DNA from: Bacillus sp. es.034
Lineage (GTDB): Bacteria > Bacillota > Bacilli > Bacillales > Bacillaceae_B
Direction of reading: 5' to 3'
DNA: 64,000 nucleotides
Assembly: GCF_002563655.1 (NCBI RefSeq)
Contig: NZ_PDIY01000001.1
Coordinates: 1,772,001-1,836,000 of the forward strand
In this document: positions 53,262 through 63,807 of the stretch, in pieces
Layout of the letters: each line of letters begins with the position of its first letter
Numbering within the stretch: the stretch's first letter is position 1
Program-made: the position numbers and the translations under genes
Notes under the pieces: model-generated
What the model was told of the DNA's origin: nothing
Databases searched by the model: none
Seen by the model: the letters and a program-made list of their open reading frames with translations, nothing else

Positions 53262-53816
53262 ATGACACAACCTGTACCTTATCAAACTGGGACAAGAAAT
53301 AATACGAAAGTGAACGGAAAAAGGAGCGGCAAGTTAGTAAAAGGAATGGTGATGGGAGCCGTCGTAGGTGGAGCCCTTGCCATGCTGGACAAAACAACGA
53401 GGAAAAATGTGACATCGAGAACATCAGACATGAAGGACTCTACAATGGGGATGGTTGCCAAGGTGAGAGAGAATCCTTCAGGAATGGTGAATGACTGGCA
53501 GGACCGCCTGAAAACAGCGTCCAATGTCTTAAAAGAAGCCATCAACGACGCGCAGAACCTGTACGAAAAGGTGAATGACGATGTGGTGGATCAAGTCAAT
53601 CAAATCAAGGATGATTCTACTGAAATGATTGCCTCTACGAAAGAAGCGGCAGAAGAATTAAAGGATATCGGCAGTAAGGTGAAAGAAGCGGGAGAAGAAG
53701 TGACTGGTGAATCGACTCCGTCACAGCCTGCGACAAGCTCTACTTCCACATCTGAAGATCAGTCCATTCATCCAACGAACCGTACAAGCAGCATTCCGGG
53801 TCAAGTTGGATCATAA
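53262..53816 (+). CDS. YtxH-like stress protein paralogue
   Basis: 184 residues. A short basic start precedes a glycine-rich hydrophobic segment (GMVMGAVVGGALAML), then a long helical region with repeated small-residue and charged heptads, and a Ser/Thr/Pro tail. It resembles YtxH in architecture and lies in the same cluster, probably a divergent paralogue. GGAGG is 8 bases before ATG 53262. Confidence 0.7.
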   Translation: MTQPVPYQTGTRNNTKVNGKRSGKLVKGMVMGAVVGGALAMLDKTTRKNVTSRTSDMKDSTMGMVAKVRENPSGMVNDWQDRLKTASNVLKEAINDAQNLYEKVNDDVVDQVNQIKDDSTEMIASTKEAAEELKDIGSKVKEAGEEVTGESTPSQPATSSTSTSEDQSIHPTNRTSSIPGQVGS

Positions 53817-53821
53817 CAACA

Positions 53822-53849
53822 AAAAAACTGGCATCTGCCAGTTTTTTTG
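53822..53849. terminator. Bidirectional terminator
   Basis: AAAACTGGCA pairs with TGCCAGTTTT with a two-base loop; A- and T-runs on both sides serve the two converging genes. Confidence 0.85.
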
Positions 53850-53862
53850 TTGTTTAAATGTA

Positions 53863-56034
53863 TCATCGGGAGGCTTGGGGCCAGATGATTTCAAGTTCGT
53901 CACCCTGCTCGATTTCTTCGTAAAATGTCGTTTCGACTCCATTTTTCAAAAGCACAAAGCTTCCGTTCGAATGAGGGGGCATGTTGATTTCCACCGCATT
54001 AAATAAGTCCTGAAAGATAAATGAACCCGCATGCTGTTCTTCTATCAGGATGGAATCACCAGGGAATAAACGATCTTCCATGGCGAGCTTGATGCCATTC
54101 CGGGTGATGCTGCTGCTTTCTTTCTGAAGATGCAGTTCCTGGCCGTTAAACGTGATCGTGATTGTTTTAGCCACGGTAAACTGTTTCTTGGTAAGAAGTT
54201 CTTTCACCGTTGGAGTGAGACCGGGTTTGTATAGGATGACATCCCCATTCTTCACTTTAGATGAGTGTTTCGCTTCGATCCCATTTATCAATAATTTTCC
54301 GGAATAGGCCGGGAAGAATGTATCCACTCCGTTGATGGAGATGCGATAAGGCTTGGTACCCTCCATCCATTCGTTGTAGCCAAAATGGATCAACAGGTCC
54401 TGGAGGGTATCGATCAATTCAATCAGGATTGAATCCCGGTCACCGATGATCTCTTCCAATCGTGCAGGCTGATTGTTTCTGAAGACAAGAGGGGAGAGAA
54501 GATGCGAATTCCCGTCTATGACAATCTGTTTAGATGAAGAGGAATCCACAAGGTCTCCGATCGTTACATGGGGGGATGATCCGTCTTTCCCTTTTTGAAC
54601 CGAAATCCGGTCATGATTCTGAATCGTTTCATCCAGTGCACACTGGAGGCCGTTTTTTTCGATGAGGGGCGGCTCACCGTGACCACCAGGTAACGTGATG
54701 TCCTGTCCGTTGACATTGACAAAGAAGCCCCTGCCAGGTGTGCCATGCCACTTGGTTAATTTTAATCCTGCAGCAAGAAGGCAGTCGACTACCGTCAGAT
54801 CCTTGACTTCGAATAAGCGGACAGGCTGGTCATTTACATACGCCGTAACATATTGGACAGGGGCCTGCTTCGCTGCAATGGCAATCCCGATCGGCGTGAC
54901 AAGTTCAGGTCCCTTTGTCACTTCGTCCGATACAGTCACGTTCTGAATCGCGTCCACGCCTCTTACGGCTACCCGATTGGGAGGCAGTTCCAGCGATGAA
55001 GCCAGTTGTACCGGGAGCTCGGGTGTCAGGCTGCCTCCCCCTACGAGCATGACGGCCTGCGGCGGCTTCCCGTTGTTCAGGCGGAGGATTTCATTTGAAA
55101 TCTCGCCGGCGAGCCGGTTCACAGAAGGGGAGATCTTCTCTACCACTTCACGTGACGGGAAACTCGTTTCAAACCCGAGGATATCGGTCACCGTGATCTC
55201 TTCTGAAGACTGAAGATCCCGTTTCGCCTGTTCAGCCAAAGGGAAATCAAGCAATAACTCGTTACTGATCGCTTCAGTGATTTCATCACCTGCTGTCGGC
55301 ACCATCCCATAGGCAATGACTGTGCCCAAATTGGTGATGGCAATATCCGATGTTCCTGCCCCGATATCAACCAGGGCAACGTTCAGCCGGCGCATGGATT
55401 CGGGAATGAGCACGTTAATGGCAGCGATCGGCTCAAGTGTCAGGGCTTCCATCTCAAGTCCTGACCGTGTCAGTGCCGCAATCAATGAATCAACGACGAC
55501 ACGTGGCAGGAAGGTCGCAATGATTTCAACGCTTGCTTCATCCCCCTGCTGGTCGATCAGGCTGCCGATCTCCTCGCCATCCAACCGGTAAAAAAGGACG
55601 GAGTACCCGACACAATAATAATGATAGCCTTTCGAATCATTCTCATTTTCTGCCGCCATTGCCTGTGCCTGCTGAACTGCGCTAAGCTCCAGATGAAGGA
55701 TATCGTTTTTCTGAAGAAGGGGTTTTCCCTTGATAGTTGACGTTGATAGGGCCGTTTCTGTTTTCAGTGCGCGTCCTGCAGCTGCGACGCACACTTTATA
55801 AAGGGGGCCGTGTTTCTTTTCCAATTGTCCTTTGATGGAGGAGATGACCTCCGAAACAGCAGGTACATCATGTATCTGTCCATCGAGCATGGCCCGTTTC
55901 TTATGTTCTTCAATTAATATATCTGAAACTTGAAATATTCCGTCTATTTCTTCCAAAATGATCCCGACAACCGATCGGGTTCCGATGTCTAACGCAAAGA
56001 TTTTTTGCTTTTTTTTCAATTCGTGCTCACCCAC
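53863..56034 (-). CDS. FtsA/PilM-type actin-like ATPase with C-terminal repeats
   Basis: 723 residues. The first about 370 are an actin-like ATPase domain: FALDIGTRSVVGIIL (phosphate 1), NVALVDIGAGTSDIAIT (phosphate 2) and VMLVGGGSLTPELP (adenosine motif), as in FtsA, PilM and DnaK relatives. The remaining half, absent from FtsA, contains about five units of the form (hydrophobic)-NG...NG...GD-x-I/L, for example ISINGVDTF...LLINGIEAK...NGDVILY, likely small beta domains. There is no membrane segment. Function unknown; a cell-division or envelope role is inferred from the ATPase family. Divergent from aroA. Confidence 0.75.
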   Translation of the reverse strand: MGEHELKKKQKIFALDIGTRSVVGIILEEIDGIFQVSDILIEEHKKRAMLDGQIHDVPAVSEVISSIKGQLEKKHGPLYKVCVAAAGRALKTETALSTSTIKGKPLLQKNDILHLELSAVQQAQAMAAENENDSKGYHYYCVGYSVLFYRLDGEEIGSLIDQQGDEASVEIIATFLPRVVVDSLIAALTRSGLEMEALTLEPIAAINVLIPESMRRLNVALVDIGAGTSDIAITNLGTVIAYGMVPTAGDEITEAISNELLLDFPLAEQAKRDLQSSEEITVTDILGFETSFPSREVVEKISPSVNRLAGEISNEILRLNNGKPPQAVMLVGGGSLTPELPVQLASSLELPPNRVAVRGVDAIQNVTVSDEVTKGPELVTPIGIAIAAKQAPVQYVTAYVNDQPVRLFEVKDLTVVDCLLAAGLKLTKWHGTPGRGFFVNVNGQDITLPGGHGEPPLIEKNGLQCALDETIQNHDRISVQKGKDGSSPHVTIGDLVDSSSSKQIVIDGNSHLLSPLVFRNNQPARLEEIIGDRDSILIELIDTLQDLLIHFGYNEWMEGTKPYRISINGVDTFFPAYSGKLLINGIEAKHSSKVKNGDVILYKPGLTPTVKELLTKKQFTVAKTITITFNGQELHLQKESSSITRNGIKLAMEDRLFPGDSILIEEQHAGSFIFQDLFNAVEINMPPHSNGSFVLLKNGVETTFYEEIEQGDELEIIWPQASR

Positions 56035-56105
56035 TTTAGCCTAGTCTCATACAATACCAAAATACTTTAGCGCTTAAAAGCGTCTAATTAATAAAGAATT
56101 TTATC

Positions 56106-56134
56106 GTGACATTTTCTATGTGTTCTATTATAAT
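56106..56134 (+). promoter_or_regulatory. Putative sigma-A promoter of aroA
   Basis: GTGACA (56106-56111) and TATAAT (56129-56134) are spaced 17 bases, about 90 bases before the aroA start. Confidence 0.65.
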
Positions 56135-56224
56135 AAGTTTCAATATCAAAAATGTATCATACTTTCTTAAAACTATAACAGTTTTTGCGTATGAACAGGA
56201 TAAAAAAAGAAAGGGTGCTGTATT

Positions 56225-57301
56225 GTGAGTAATCAAGAGCTCGATCAATTACGTAAACAAGTAGATGAGATGAACTTAAAACTATTAGACACCATTAATG
56301 AACGTGCTAAACTAGTTCAGGAAATCGGTCGTGTCAAGGAGACTCAAGGAGTATACCGCTATGATCCTGTTCGTGAACGAGGAATGCTTGATCTGATTAA
56401 AGAAAATAATAATGGTCCATTCGAACATTCGACCATTGAACATATTTTTAAAGAAATCTTCAAAGCCGGTCTGGAACTTCAGAAGGACGATCACCGGAAA
56501 GCACTGCTGGTTTCCCGTAAAAAGAAACCGGAAGACACGATCGTCAATATCAATGGAGAAGCCATTGGAGATGGAAAGCCTCATTTCGTCTTCGGTCCAT
56601 GTGCCGTTGAATCATACGAGCAAGTGGCTGAAGTCGCAAAAGCCGTTAAAGCAAAAGGATTGAAAATGCTTCGTGGCGGAGCGTTCAAACCAAGGACCTC
56701 CCCTTATGACTTCCAGGGTCTAGGGATTGAAGGCTTGAAAATCCTTAAAAAAGTGGCGGATGAATATGATTTGGCTGTTGTCAGTGAAATCGTGAATCCA
56801 GCTGATATCGAACCGGCACTTGAATACATTGACGTGATCCAGATCGGTGCAAGAAATATGCAAAACTTCGAATTATTAAAAGCAGCCGGAGCCGTGAAAA
56901 AGCCCGTATTGCTTAAACGTGGCCTTGCCGCAACGATCGATGAATTCATCAATGCTGCTGAATACATCATCTCTCAAGGGAACGGGGACATCATCCTTTG
57001 TGAGCGTGGGATCCGTACGTACGAGAAAGCAACAAGGAACACACTCGACATATCAGCTGTGCCAATCCTTAAGCAGGAGACGCATCTTCCGGTATTCGTG
57101 GACGTCACGCACTCTACAGGACGCAGAGATCTGCTGCTTCCGACTGCGAAAGCGGCACTTGCCATCGGCGCGGATGGCGTCATGGCAGAGGTTCATCCGG
57201 ATCCTGCCGTTGCCTTATCCGACTCGGCTCAGCAAATGGATCTTGATCAATTCGATCATTTCTACAAAGAGGTATTGAAGGGCAGAACGATAGAAGTATA
57301 A
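56225..57301 (+). CDS. aroA: Bifunctional chorismate mutase/DAHP synthase AroA
   Basis: 358 residues, the length of the B. subtilis enzyme. Residues 1-85 are an AroQ-type chorismate mutase ([30 protein letters not shown]); the remainder is a type I-beta DAHP synthase ([53 protein letters not shown]). It condenses PEP and erythrose 4-phosphate, the first shikimate step, with feedback through the mutase domain. GTG start behind AAAGGGTG. Confidence 0.95.
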   Translation: MSNQELDQLRKQVDEMNLKLLDTINERAKLVQEIGRVKETQGVYRYDPVRERGMLDLIKENNNGPFEHSTIEHIFKEIFKAGLELQKDDHRKALLVSRKKKPEDTIVNINGEAIGDGKPHFVFGPCAVESYEQVAEVAKAVKAKGLKMLRGGAFKPRTSPYDFQGLGIEGLKILKKVADEYDLAVVSEIVNPADIEPALEYIDVIQIGARNMQNFELLKAAGAVKKPVLLKRGLAATIDEFINAAEYIISQGNGDIILCERGIRTYEKATRNTLDISAVPILKQETHLPVFVDVTHSTGRRDLLLPTAKAALAIGADGVMAEVHPDPAVALSDSAQQMDLDQFDHFYKEVLKGRTIEV

Positions 57302-57308
57302 TGAGTGA

Positions 57309-57346
57309 AGGGCTGAATCCTTTTATCGGGGATTCAGCCTTTTTTA
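57309..57346 (+). terminator. Terminator after aroA
   Basis: GGCTGAATCC pairs with GGATTCAGCC, then a T-run. Confidence 0.88.
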
Positions 57347-57374
57347 ATGGAGGGAAAGAAGTGCTTTGCACCGG

Positions 57375-57428
57375 ATATCAGCGGAATTCGTATTTTATCA
57401 GCGAAATCAAGAATATATCAGCGAAACT
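57375..57428. repeat. Three tandem 20-bp units with ATCAGCGAAA core
   Basis: ATCAGCGGAA at 57377, ATCAGCGAAA at 57397 and ATCAGCGAAA at 57417 recur at an exact 20-base step, about two helical turns, in the gap between the aroA terminator and ccpA. The rest of this 350-base gap is AT-rich and holds no gene; the ccpA promoter must lie within it. Confidence 0.6.
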
Positions 57429-57626
57429 CCTTTTTTCCTATCTCACCACCTAAAAAATAAACCGACCTTACTCCCCCTCAATATGCTATAATAATCTTTT
57501 TGCACAAATGAAAATGTGGACATTGCAGTAATATCAAGACTATCGTATGATTATCTACATAATTGCAGATAAATAACCTATATAACACTAATGTGAACAT
57601 AAATATGTGCATTTTTTAACAAACTA

Positions 57627-57641
57627 TTGTAATCGCTTTTT
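57627..57641 (+). promoter_or_regulatory. Weak cre-like site upstream of ccpA
   Basis: TTGTAATCGCTTTTT fits the cre pattern WTGNAANCGNWNNCW with one mismatch, but it lacks dyad symmetry in the right half. It is about 60 bases before the ccpA start; autoregulation is possible. Confidence 0.3.
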
Positions 57642-57702
57642 TCTTTAGGTTTATTTGGTGTAGAATAAGGTAAATGAGTAGAAGAGTAAAGGAGTGTAAG
57701 CT

Positions 57703-58701
57703 ATGAACGTGACAATATATGATGTAGCAAGAGAAGCCAATGTAAGTATGGCGACGGTTTCCAGAGTGGTTAACGGAAATCCGAATGTCAAGCCGGCCAC
57801 AAGGAAGAAGGTATTAGAGGTCATCGATCGACTCGGCTATCGTCCAAATGCTGTAGCAAGAGGGCTTGCGAGCAAGAAAACGACGACGGTCGGGGTCATC
57901 ATCCCTGATATCTCAAATATTTTCTATGCAGAACTCGCACGTGGGATTGAAGATATTGCCACCATGTATAAATACAATATCATATTAAGTAACTCGGATC
58001 AGAATACCGAGAAGGAACTTCATCTATTGAATACGATGCTTGGGAAGCAAGTGGATGGCATCCTGTTCCTCGGCGGGCATATTTCAGAAGAGCATGTGCA
58101 GGAATTCGAACGTTCTCCGGTTCCGATCGTATTGGCCGGTGCCGTTGAAGAAACGAACAAGGTTCCTTCCGTTAACATTGATTATAAGGCGGCGTCCTTT
58201 GATGCGGTTACTGACCTTCTTGAGAAGGGACATAAGCGAATCGGCTTTGTAAGCGGTCCTTTCCACGATACGATCAACATGAAGTTCAAGCTTGAAGGTT
58301 ACAGGGAAGCACTTGCCAAGGCAGGCGTCGAATACAGTGATGACCTGGTTGTAGAAGGTGAGTACACGTATGACTCGGGACTTGAAGCATGGCAGAAGTT
58401 CTCAGAGCTATCGGACAAGCCGACAGCCATCTTCGTAGGGAATGATGAAACGGCCCTTGGTGTCGTTCACGGTGCTCAGGATCAGAACGTATCCATCCCG
58501 GAAGAAGTGGAAGTCATCAGCTTTGATAACACAAGACTTGCCCTGATGGTCAGACCTCAACTGACGTCCGTTGTCCAGCCTTTATACGATATCGGAGCAG
58601 TAGCCATGCGATTATTGACGAAGTACATGAATAAGGAAACGGTTGAAGAATCAACAGTTGTTCTTCCACATCGACTTGAACACCGTAACTCAACAAAGTA
58701 A
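57703..58701 (+). CDS. ccpA: Catabolite control protein CcpA
   Basis: 332 residues of the LacI family. The N-terminal HTH ([34 protein letters not shown]) and hinge [19 protein letters not shown] are characteristic, followed by a periplasmic-binding-like core. CcpA with HPr-Ser-P binds cre sites and represses secondary carbon genes. The aroA-ccpA-motPS order is the same as in B. subtilis. The sugar-acid island carries a cre-like site. AAAGGAG precedes the ATG. Confidence 0.95.
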   Translation: MNVTIYDVAREANVSMATVSRVVNGNPNVKPATRKKVLEVIDRLGYRPNAVARGLASKKTTTVGVIIPDISNIFYAELARGIEDIATMYKYNIILSNSDQNTEKELHLLNTMLGKQVDGILFLGGHISEEHVQEFERSPVPIVLAGAVEETNKVPSVNIDYKAASFDAVTDLLEKGHKRIGFVSGPFHDTINMKFKLEGYREALAKAGVEYSDDLVVEGEYTYDSGLEAWQKFSELSDKPTAIFVGNDETALGVVHGAQDQNVSIPEEVEVISFDNTRLALMVRPQLTSVVQPLYDIGAVAMRLLTKYMNKETVEESTVVLPHRLEHRNSTK

Positions 58702-58760
58702 GAAGTTTGTCGATATAAAGGATAAAGACAAACAGAACTTATTTTGTAGGGAGAGTCAAA

Positions 58761-59576
58761 ATGAAAAAGCTTGATGTTCTTACACCAATCGGGGTTGTAG
58801 TAGGATTTCTATTCGTTGCATTCGCGATCATTTCGAATGCGGGAGTGACCGGATTCAGTTCTTTCATCGATCTTCCATCCATCTTCGTGGTCATCGGCGG
58901 ATTGATCGCAGCCATGCTCGTCAGCTTTTCGATCAGGGAACTGAAACAGCTGGGGAAAGTGATGAGAGAATCCTTCCGGGATGTGGAATATGATCTTCAT
59001 GACTTGATCCGGACGTTTGTGACCCTGTCAGAAAAGGCGAGACGGGAAGGCCTCCTCTCACTTGAGGCAGAGGTGGAAGCGGTCGAGGATCCCTTTATCC
59101 GAAAAGGGGTGCTGCTCGCAGTCGATGGAATCGAGCAGGATGTGATCCTCGACATCATGAATGCTGAAATCATTGCATTAGAGGAGCGGCACCGTAAAAA
59201 TAAGAGTTTATTGGATAAGGCAGGGGAATATGCCCCGGCCTGGGGGATGATCGGAACACTGATCGGTCTCGTCCTGATGTTAAAGAATTTAAATGATCCT
59301 GCTTCACTTGGTCCCAATATGGCGATCGCCTTACTGACGACCTTGTATGGATCCCTGCTTGCGAATCTCGTCTTCCTGCCAATGGCTTCTAAGCTTGCGA
59401 TGAAAACAGAGAAAGAAGTGTTTATGAAACAAATCGTGATCGAAGGTGTCATCGGGGTACAATCCGGTCAAAATCCAAAAATATTGGAAGAAAAATTAAG
59501 AGTGTTCTTATCCAATGAGGAATTACAGATGTATTCAGGCAGGAAACAAGAAGGGGCAGCACCAGATGAAGCGTAG
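58761..59576 (+). CDS. motP: Flagellar stator protein MotP (sodium type)
   Basis: 271 residues with four membrane helices and a cytosolic loop (about 65-150). [22 protein letters not shown] and [22 protein letters not shown] fit MotA/MotP-type subunits. It forms a Na+-driven stator with MotS. GGGAGAG precedes the ATG, 59 bases after ccpA, as in B. subtilis. Confidence 0.92.
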   Translation: MKKLDVLTPIGVVVGFLFVAFAIISNAGVTGFSSFIDLPSIFVVIGGLIAAMLVSFSIRELKQLGKVMRESFRDVEYDLHDLIRTFVTLSEKARREGLLSLEAEVEAVEDPFIRKGVLLAVDGIEQDVILDIMNAEIIALEERHRKNKSLLDKAGEYAPAWGMIGTLIGLVLMLKNLNDPASLGPNMAIALLTTLYGSLLANLVFLPMASKLAMKTEKEVFMKQIVIEGVIGVQSGQNPKILEEKLRVFLSNEELQMYSGRKQEGAAPDEA

Positions 59577-60294
59577 ACGAAGACCGGCATCTCAGCCTCC
59601 GGGGGCTCCAAAATGGATGGTTACGTTTTCTGATCTTATTACTCTTATTCTTGTATTCTTTATTCTATTATTCTCTATGTCACAGATCGATATCGTGAAA
59701 TTCAGGACCATCGCTGATTCCTTTCAGCAACGGCAGATCCTCGAATTCTATCCTTCTGTCATCCCTTTCGATAACCCGTCGGCAGAACCCGATATGGAAT
59801 CGGAGGAGTCAAAGAAGAGAGAAGCAGAACAGGACTTAAACGCGTTACTCTCAGATATTCAAAGCTATTTGAAAGAAAACAAATTGAGTGACGTCGTGGT
59901 GGCGACCAGATCCGAGCGGGGAGTCGTGCTCGTCCTTCAGGAACAAGCACTGTTTGCTTCAGGTGAAGCAACGGTCCTTCCGGATGCCTATCCGTTTCTG
60001 GACAAGGTCGGCGTGCTATTATCGGAAATCCCGAACTTTGTTAAGGTGGAGGGACATACAGATAACCGCCCCATCAATACATATCGCTTCCCGTCAAACT
60101 GGGAGCTCTCATCGGCAAGGGCGAGCAGTGTGGTGCGATACTTGATCACAACGGAAGATCTCGATCCAAAGCGGTTCATCGCCGTCGGATATGGGGACAC
60201 GCGTCCGGTCGCTCCTAATGATAAAGTGGAGAACCTCCAGAAAAACAGGCGTGTCGAAGTGATCATCACGGATCCCGCTTATGAGGAACAATAG
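59566..60294 (+). CDS. motS: Flagellar stator protein MotS
   Basis: 242 residues, same as B. subtilis MotS. A short basic N-terminus leads to one helix with the ion-binding Asp ([20 protein letters not shown]). A linker and C-terminal OmpA-like domain ([36 protein letters not shown]) anchor it to peptidoglycan. ATG 59566 overlaps the motP end by 11 bases; earlier in-frame starts within motP lack support. Confidence 0.92.
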   Translation: MKRRRRPASQPPGAPKWMVTFSDLITLILVFFILLFSMSQIDIVKFRTIADSFQQRQILEFYPSVIPFDNPSAEPDMESEESKKREAEQDLNALLSDIQSYLKENKLSDVVVATRSERGVVLVLQEQALFASGEATVLPDAYPFLDKVGVLLSEIPNFVKVEGHTDNRPINTYRFPSNWELSSARASSVVRYLITTEDLDPKRFIAVGYGDTRPVAPNDKVENLQKNRRVEVIITDPAYEEQ

Positions 60295-60295
60295 A

Positions 60296-60338
60296 TAACA
60301 GGCTTCCAACTTTAAAGGTCGGAAGCCTGTTTTTTTTT
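60296..60338 (+). terminator. Terminator after motS
   Basis: AACAGGCTTCC pairs with GGAAGCCTGTT, followed by a long T-run. Confidence 0.9.
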
Positions 60339-60341
60339 GTA

Positions 60342-60830
60342 TTATTTCTTATCATTTTTCACCCGGTTTTTACCGATCCCCCTTAAAATATAGATAATGA
60401 TCGTAATTGTTCGCTGAACGGCCGGGTCCCCAAGGGCTCGGAAAAGTCCGAAGATCCCGGTTCTCTTGGTAGATGGCCTTTCTTTTCCGATATTCAGGTT
60501 ACGCGTATTCCGGACGCTCAATGTTTCAATCCCTTCCAGATTTAAACTTCCGAGTAATTCAGTCATACGGGCAAGATTATTAAGGATGGCCGCGTTCTGA
60601 TCCTTATTGGCTTCCTTTGAAAAGTTATACAGGATATCCTCTTGATGGTTCACCATGGCGCTGATGGTATCCAGGTTTCGATTTTCATCCATGTGCTTAA
60701 TGATGCCGATGACCTTCAAAAGGGAATCTTTATTATCAGCCAGGGCTTCTATCAGTTCATTTAAGTTCTGCTCCTGAATTTTTTCTTTCGGAATCTCGAG
60801 GGGAATAATCTTATCAATGGATTTAGCCAT
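60342..60830 (-). CDS. DUF1641 protein associated with formate dehydrogenase (YrhD-like)
   Basis: 162 residues from ATG 60830, with GTGAGG upstream. DUF1641 proteins usually sit next to formate dehydrogenase genes, as in B. subtilis yrhD-yrhE. It overlaps the end of the dehydrogenase gene by 8 bases, implying coupled translation. Soluble and helical except for a C-terminal hydrophobic stretch ([13 protein letters not shown]). Role unknown. Confidence 0.82.
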   Translation of the reverse strand: MAKSIDKIIPLEIPKEKIQEQNLNELIEALADNKDSLLKVIGIIKHMDENRNLDTISAMVNHQEDILYNFSKEANKDQNAAILNNLARMTELLGSLNLEGIETLSVRNTRNLNIGKERPSTKRTGIFGLFRALGDPAVQRTITIIIYILRGIGKNRVKNDKK

Positions 60831-63768
60831 TCGTATCAACCTCACTTCCCGGAAAGACATAATCTTCTCGATCCCACTTTCTTTCTACTTCAGGGCCCAA
60901 TTGCGGATTGCGTGTTGCCCAGCGGTGATTGTTATGAGGGATGGGCGATTTCCCTTTTTTCTCGAGAACTTCCACTTTGGCAGGAACCTCTTTATAAGCA
61001 GGTGTATCGGTATCTTTATCAACATTGTTGCTTGTCAAATAATTCACCGCATTTTTACCGTCACTGTTTAAAGTGATATACAATTCCTTATCAAACACTT
61101 CCTTCGTCACATGTACCCTTCCAGTGCTGAAACCATTATCATTGGAAAGCTTGATGAGAGCACCTTCTTCAATTTCAAGTTCCTTAGCCATTTTTTCGGA
61201 CACTTCAAAGAATGGTTCCGGGATTTTGTTTCGGATCCCTTTCGTATGGGAGGTCATATTTCCTTCATGGAAATGTTCAAGCACCCGACCGTTATTCACA
61301 TGATAATCGTATCCTTTTTGTGCAGGATAATTGTATTCATATTCAAGCGGATAGAATCGGGCTTTTCCGTCATCGAAGTGAAAACCGTCCGTGTAAAGGA
61401 GAGGTGTATCCGTCCCATCCTCCTGCACCGGCCATTGCAGACTGTTGAATCCTTCCAATCTATCGTAGTAAACCCCTGCAATCAATGGAGTCAGTGAAGC
61501 GGCTTCATCCATGATTTCTGCCGGCGAATGATATCCCCAGTTGAATCCGAGTTTTTCAGCGATACCTGAATAAATCTCCCAGTCTGGTCTTGCTTCCCCT
61601 AAAGGCTCGAGTGCCTGATAAATACGCTGGATGCGCCGCTCAGTATTCGTGAAGGTTCCTTCCTTTTCTACACTTGGTACGGCAGGAAGCACCACATCTG
61701 CATATTCTGCGGTTTTTGTCAGGAACAGATCCTGGACGACGAAGAATTCAAGCTTCTCAAATGCGTCTGTCACATAGTTGATGTTAGAGTCGACGATTCC
61801 CATATCCTCACCGGTGACATACAATCCTTTCAGATTACCTTCGTGGATTTCCTCCACCATTTCGTGGTTGTTCATCCCGATATCTTTAGGAAGCTCTGTT
61901 TTCCAGGCCTTTTCGAATTTCGCGCGGATTTCTTCATCCTCCACACTCTGGTAGCCAGGGAAGGTATTCGGCATGCTTCCGAAATCGCTTGCTCCCTGGA
62001 CGTTATTATGACCACGGAGAGGGTAAGCGCCTGCCCCGGGTTTTCCATAGTTTCCTGTAACCAGCAGGAGGTTCGAGATGGCAGTGGACGTATCAGACCC
62101 GATTTGATGCTGGGTAACACCCATTGCCCAGCAGATGGCCGTTGAACCCGCACGGTGGATGTTCTCTGCAACGGCTTTGAGATGTTCCCTGGAAATACCC
62201 GTTTTTTCCTCGGCATATTCCATTGTAAAAGGAGCAAGGCTTTGATAATATTCATTGAAATCATTCACTTGTTCGTCGATGAACTCTTTATCATGCCAGT
62301 CCTGGTCAATGATGTATTTGGATAGGGCGGAAAGCCATACGAGATCGGTCCCTGGATTCGGATGTAGGAAAAGATCGGCTCTCTGGGCCATTTCATGCTT
62401 TCGTAAGTCAGCCACAATCAATTTTTGTCCGAAGAGCTTGTGGGAACGTTTGATTTTGGATGCGAGCACAGGATGGGCATCCGCTGTGTTTGTCCCGACC
62501 AGCATGACCAGGTCGGCATGTTCGATATCCTTCATGGAGCCTGCATCGCCACCGTATCCGACTGTCCTGAATAATCCTTTGGTTGCAGGAGACTGGCAAT
62601 AGCGGGAACAATTATCCACGTTATTCGTTCCAATGACCTGTCTCGCCAACTTTTGCACGAGATAGGACTCCTCATTGGTTGCTTTGGATGAGGCGATGAA
62701 TCCGAGGGCGTCCGGTCCATTCTTTTCTTTGATTTCCCTGAACTTCTCTGCCACATAATGGAGGGCTTCTTCCCACTCGACTTCCTTGAAATGATCTCCC
62801 TCGCGGATCAACGGGCGGGTGAGCCGTTTGTCGCTGTTCACATGGCCGTAGCCGAATTTCCCTTTCACACAGGATGCAATCCCGTTAGCCGGGGCTTCTT
62901 CAGTAGGGGACATCTTTAATATATCCCTTCCTTTTGTCCAGACATTGAAGCTGCAGCCTACCCCGCAATACGTACACACGGTTTTGGTTTTCTTGATTTG
63001 ATCATCCCTCATCTGGGCTTCTGAATCGGAAACAGCGAAAAGGGGACCGTAGCCTGTTTCCACGTTTTTCGTAATATCAATCATCGATCGCAGGAGGCTC
63101 GTATTATAGCCTGTCATATACCCCGCTTTTCCGAGCATATCGTTTTCCATGAGGGCGTTGCACGGACATACGGTCACACATTGACCACAGCTGACACAGG
63201 AGGACTGATCGATCGGGACATCATTATCCCAGATGACCCGGGGATTCTTACGCTCCCAGTCAATGGACAGTGTTTCATTCACCTCGATATCCTGGCATGC
63301 TTCCACGCATTTTCCGCAGAGGATACATTGATCCGGATCATACCGATAGAATTGACCGGAGAAATCTTTCTCATATGGCTTTGGTTCGAATGGTTTCATC
63401 TGATGCTCGAGTCCCATCATAGCCACTGTATTATGAAGGGTGCAGTCACCATTGTTTTTCTCACAGACCGTACAGTATAGTTCATGATTTTCGAGAATAG
63501 TGTCCATCGCTTTGAATCTGGCCTCTTTCACATGGGAAAGCTCCGTCTGAATATCCATTGCCTCTTGAAGCGGTGTCCCACAGGCTCTCTTCAGTTCCCC
63601 ATTAATGGAGACAATGCAAGTATCACAGGTTTCGATGCTACCGAGACTTTCCTGGTAACAAACCTGTGGAATTTCTACTTTCCTAAGATTAAGAAATTCC
63701 AGGACAGACATACCTGGTTCTGCCTCATATTGAATGCCATTGATGAAAACGGTTACCTTTCCTTCCAT
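60823..63768 (-). CDS. Formate dehydrogenase alpha subunit with N-terminal ferredoxin domains (YrhE/YjgC-like)
   Basis: 981 residues. Residues 1-80: 2Fe-2S ferredoxin ([15 protein letters not shown]). About 95-210: a His/Cys 4Fe-4S site ([14 protein letters not shown]) and two ferredoxin clusters ([24 protein letters not shown]). From about 270: a 4Fe-4S cluster (CTYCGVGC) and the bis-MGD molybdenum domain. The Mo ligand is probably Cys in [11 protein letters not shown], not selenocysteine. The protein oxidises formate, electrons passing to an unknown acceptor. GGGGGAG precedes the ATG; fdhD lies upstream on the same strand. Confidence 0.93.
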   Translation of the reverse strand: MEGKVTVFINGIQYEAEPGMSVLEFLNLRKVEIPQVCYQESLGSIETCDTCIVSINGELKRACGTPLQEAMDIQTELSHVKEARFKAMDTILENHELYCTVCEKNNGDCTLHNTVAMMGLEHQMKPFEPKPYEKDFSGQFYRYDPDQCILCGKCVEACQDIEVNETLSIDWERKNPRVIWDNDVPIDQSSCVSCGQCVTVCPCNALMENDMLGKAGYMTGYNTSLLRSMIDITKNVETGYGPLFAVSDSEAQMRDDQIKKTKTVCTYCGVGCSFNVWTKGRDILKMSPTEEAPANGIASCVKGKFGYGHVNSDKRLTRPLIREGDHFKEVEWEEALHYVAEKFREIKEKNGPDALGFIASSKATNEESYLVQKLARQVIGTNNVDNCSRYCQSPATKGLFRTVGYGGDAGSMKDIEHADLVMLVGTNTADAHPVLASKIKRSHKLFGQKLIVADLRKHEMAQRADLFLHPNPGTDLVWLSALSKYIIDQDWHDKEFIDEQVNDFNEYYQSLAPFTMEYAEEKTGISREHLKAVAENIHRAGSTAICWAMGVTQHQIGSDTSTAISNLLLVTGNYGKPGAGAYPLRGHNNVQGASDFGSMPNTFPGYQSVEDEEIRAKFEKAWKTELPKDIGMNNHEMVEEIHEGNLKGLYVTGEDMGIVDSNINYVTDAFEKLEFFVVQDLFLTKTAEYADVVLPAVPSVEKEGTFTNTERRIQRIYQALEPLGEARPDWEIYSGIAEKLGFNWGYHSPAEIMDEAASLTPLIAGVYYDRLEGFNSLQWPVQEDGTDTPLLYTDGFHFDDGKARFYPLEYEYNYPAQKGYDYHVNNGRVLEHFHEGNMTSHTKGIRNKIPEPFFEVSEKMAKELEIEEGALIKLSNDNGFSTGRVHVTKEVFDKELYITLNSDGKNAVNYLTSNNVDKDTDTPAYKEVPAKVEVLEKKGKSPIPHNNHRWATRNPQLGPEVERKWDREDYVFPGSEVDTNG

Positions 63769-63807
63769 TTAAATAACTCCCCCTCTTTATCAATCTTCGT
63801 GCTTTTC

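Noticed and set aside
57375..57428. CRISPR-like spaced repeats
   Set aside because: Only three 10-base cores with 10-base gaps and no cas genes; far too short for a CRISPR array.
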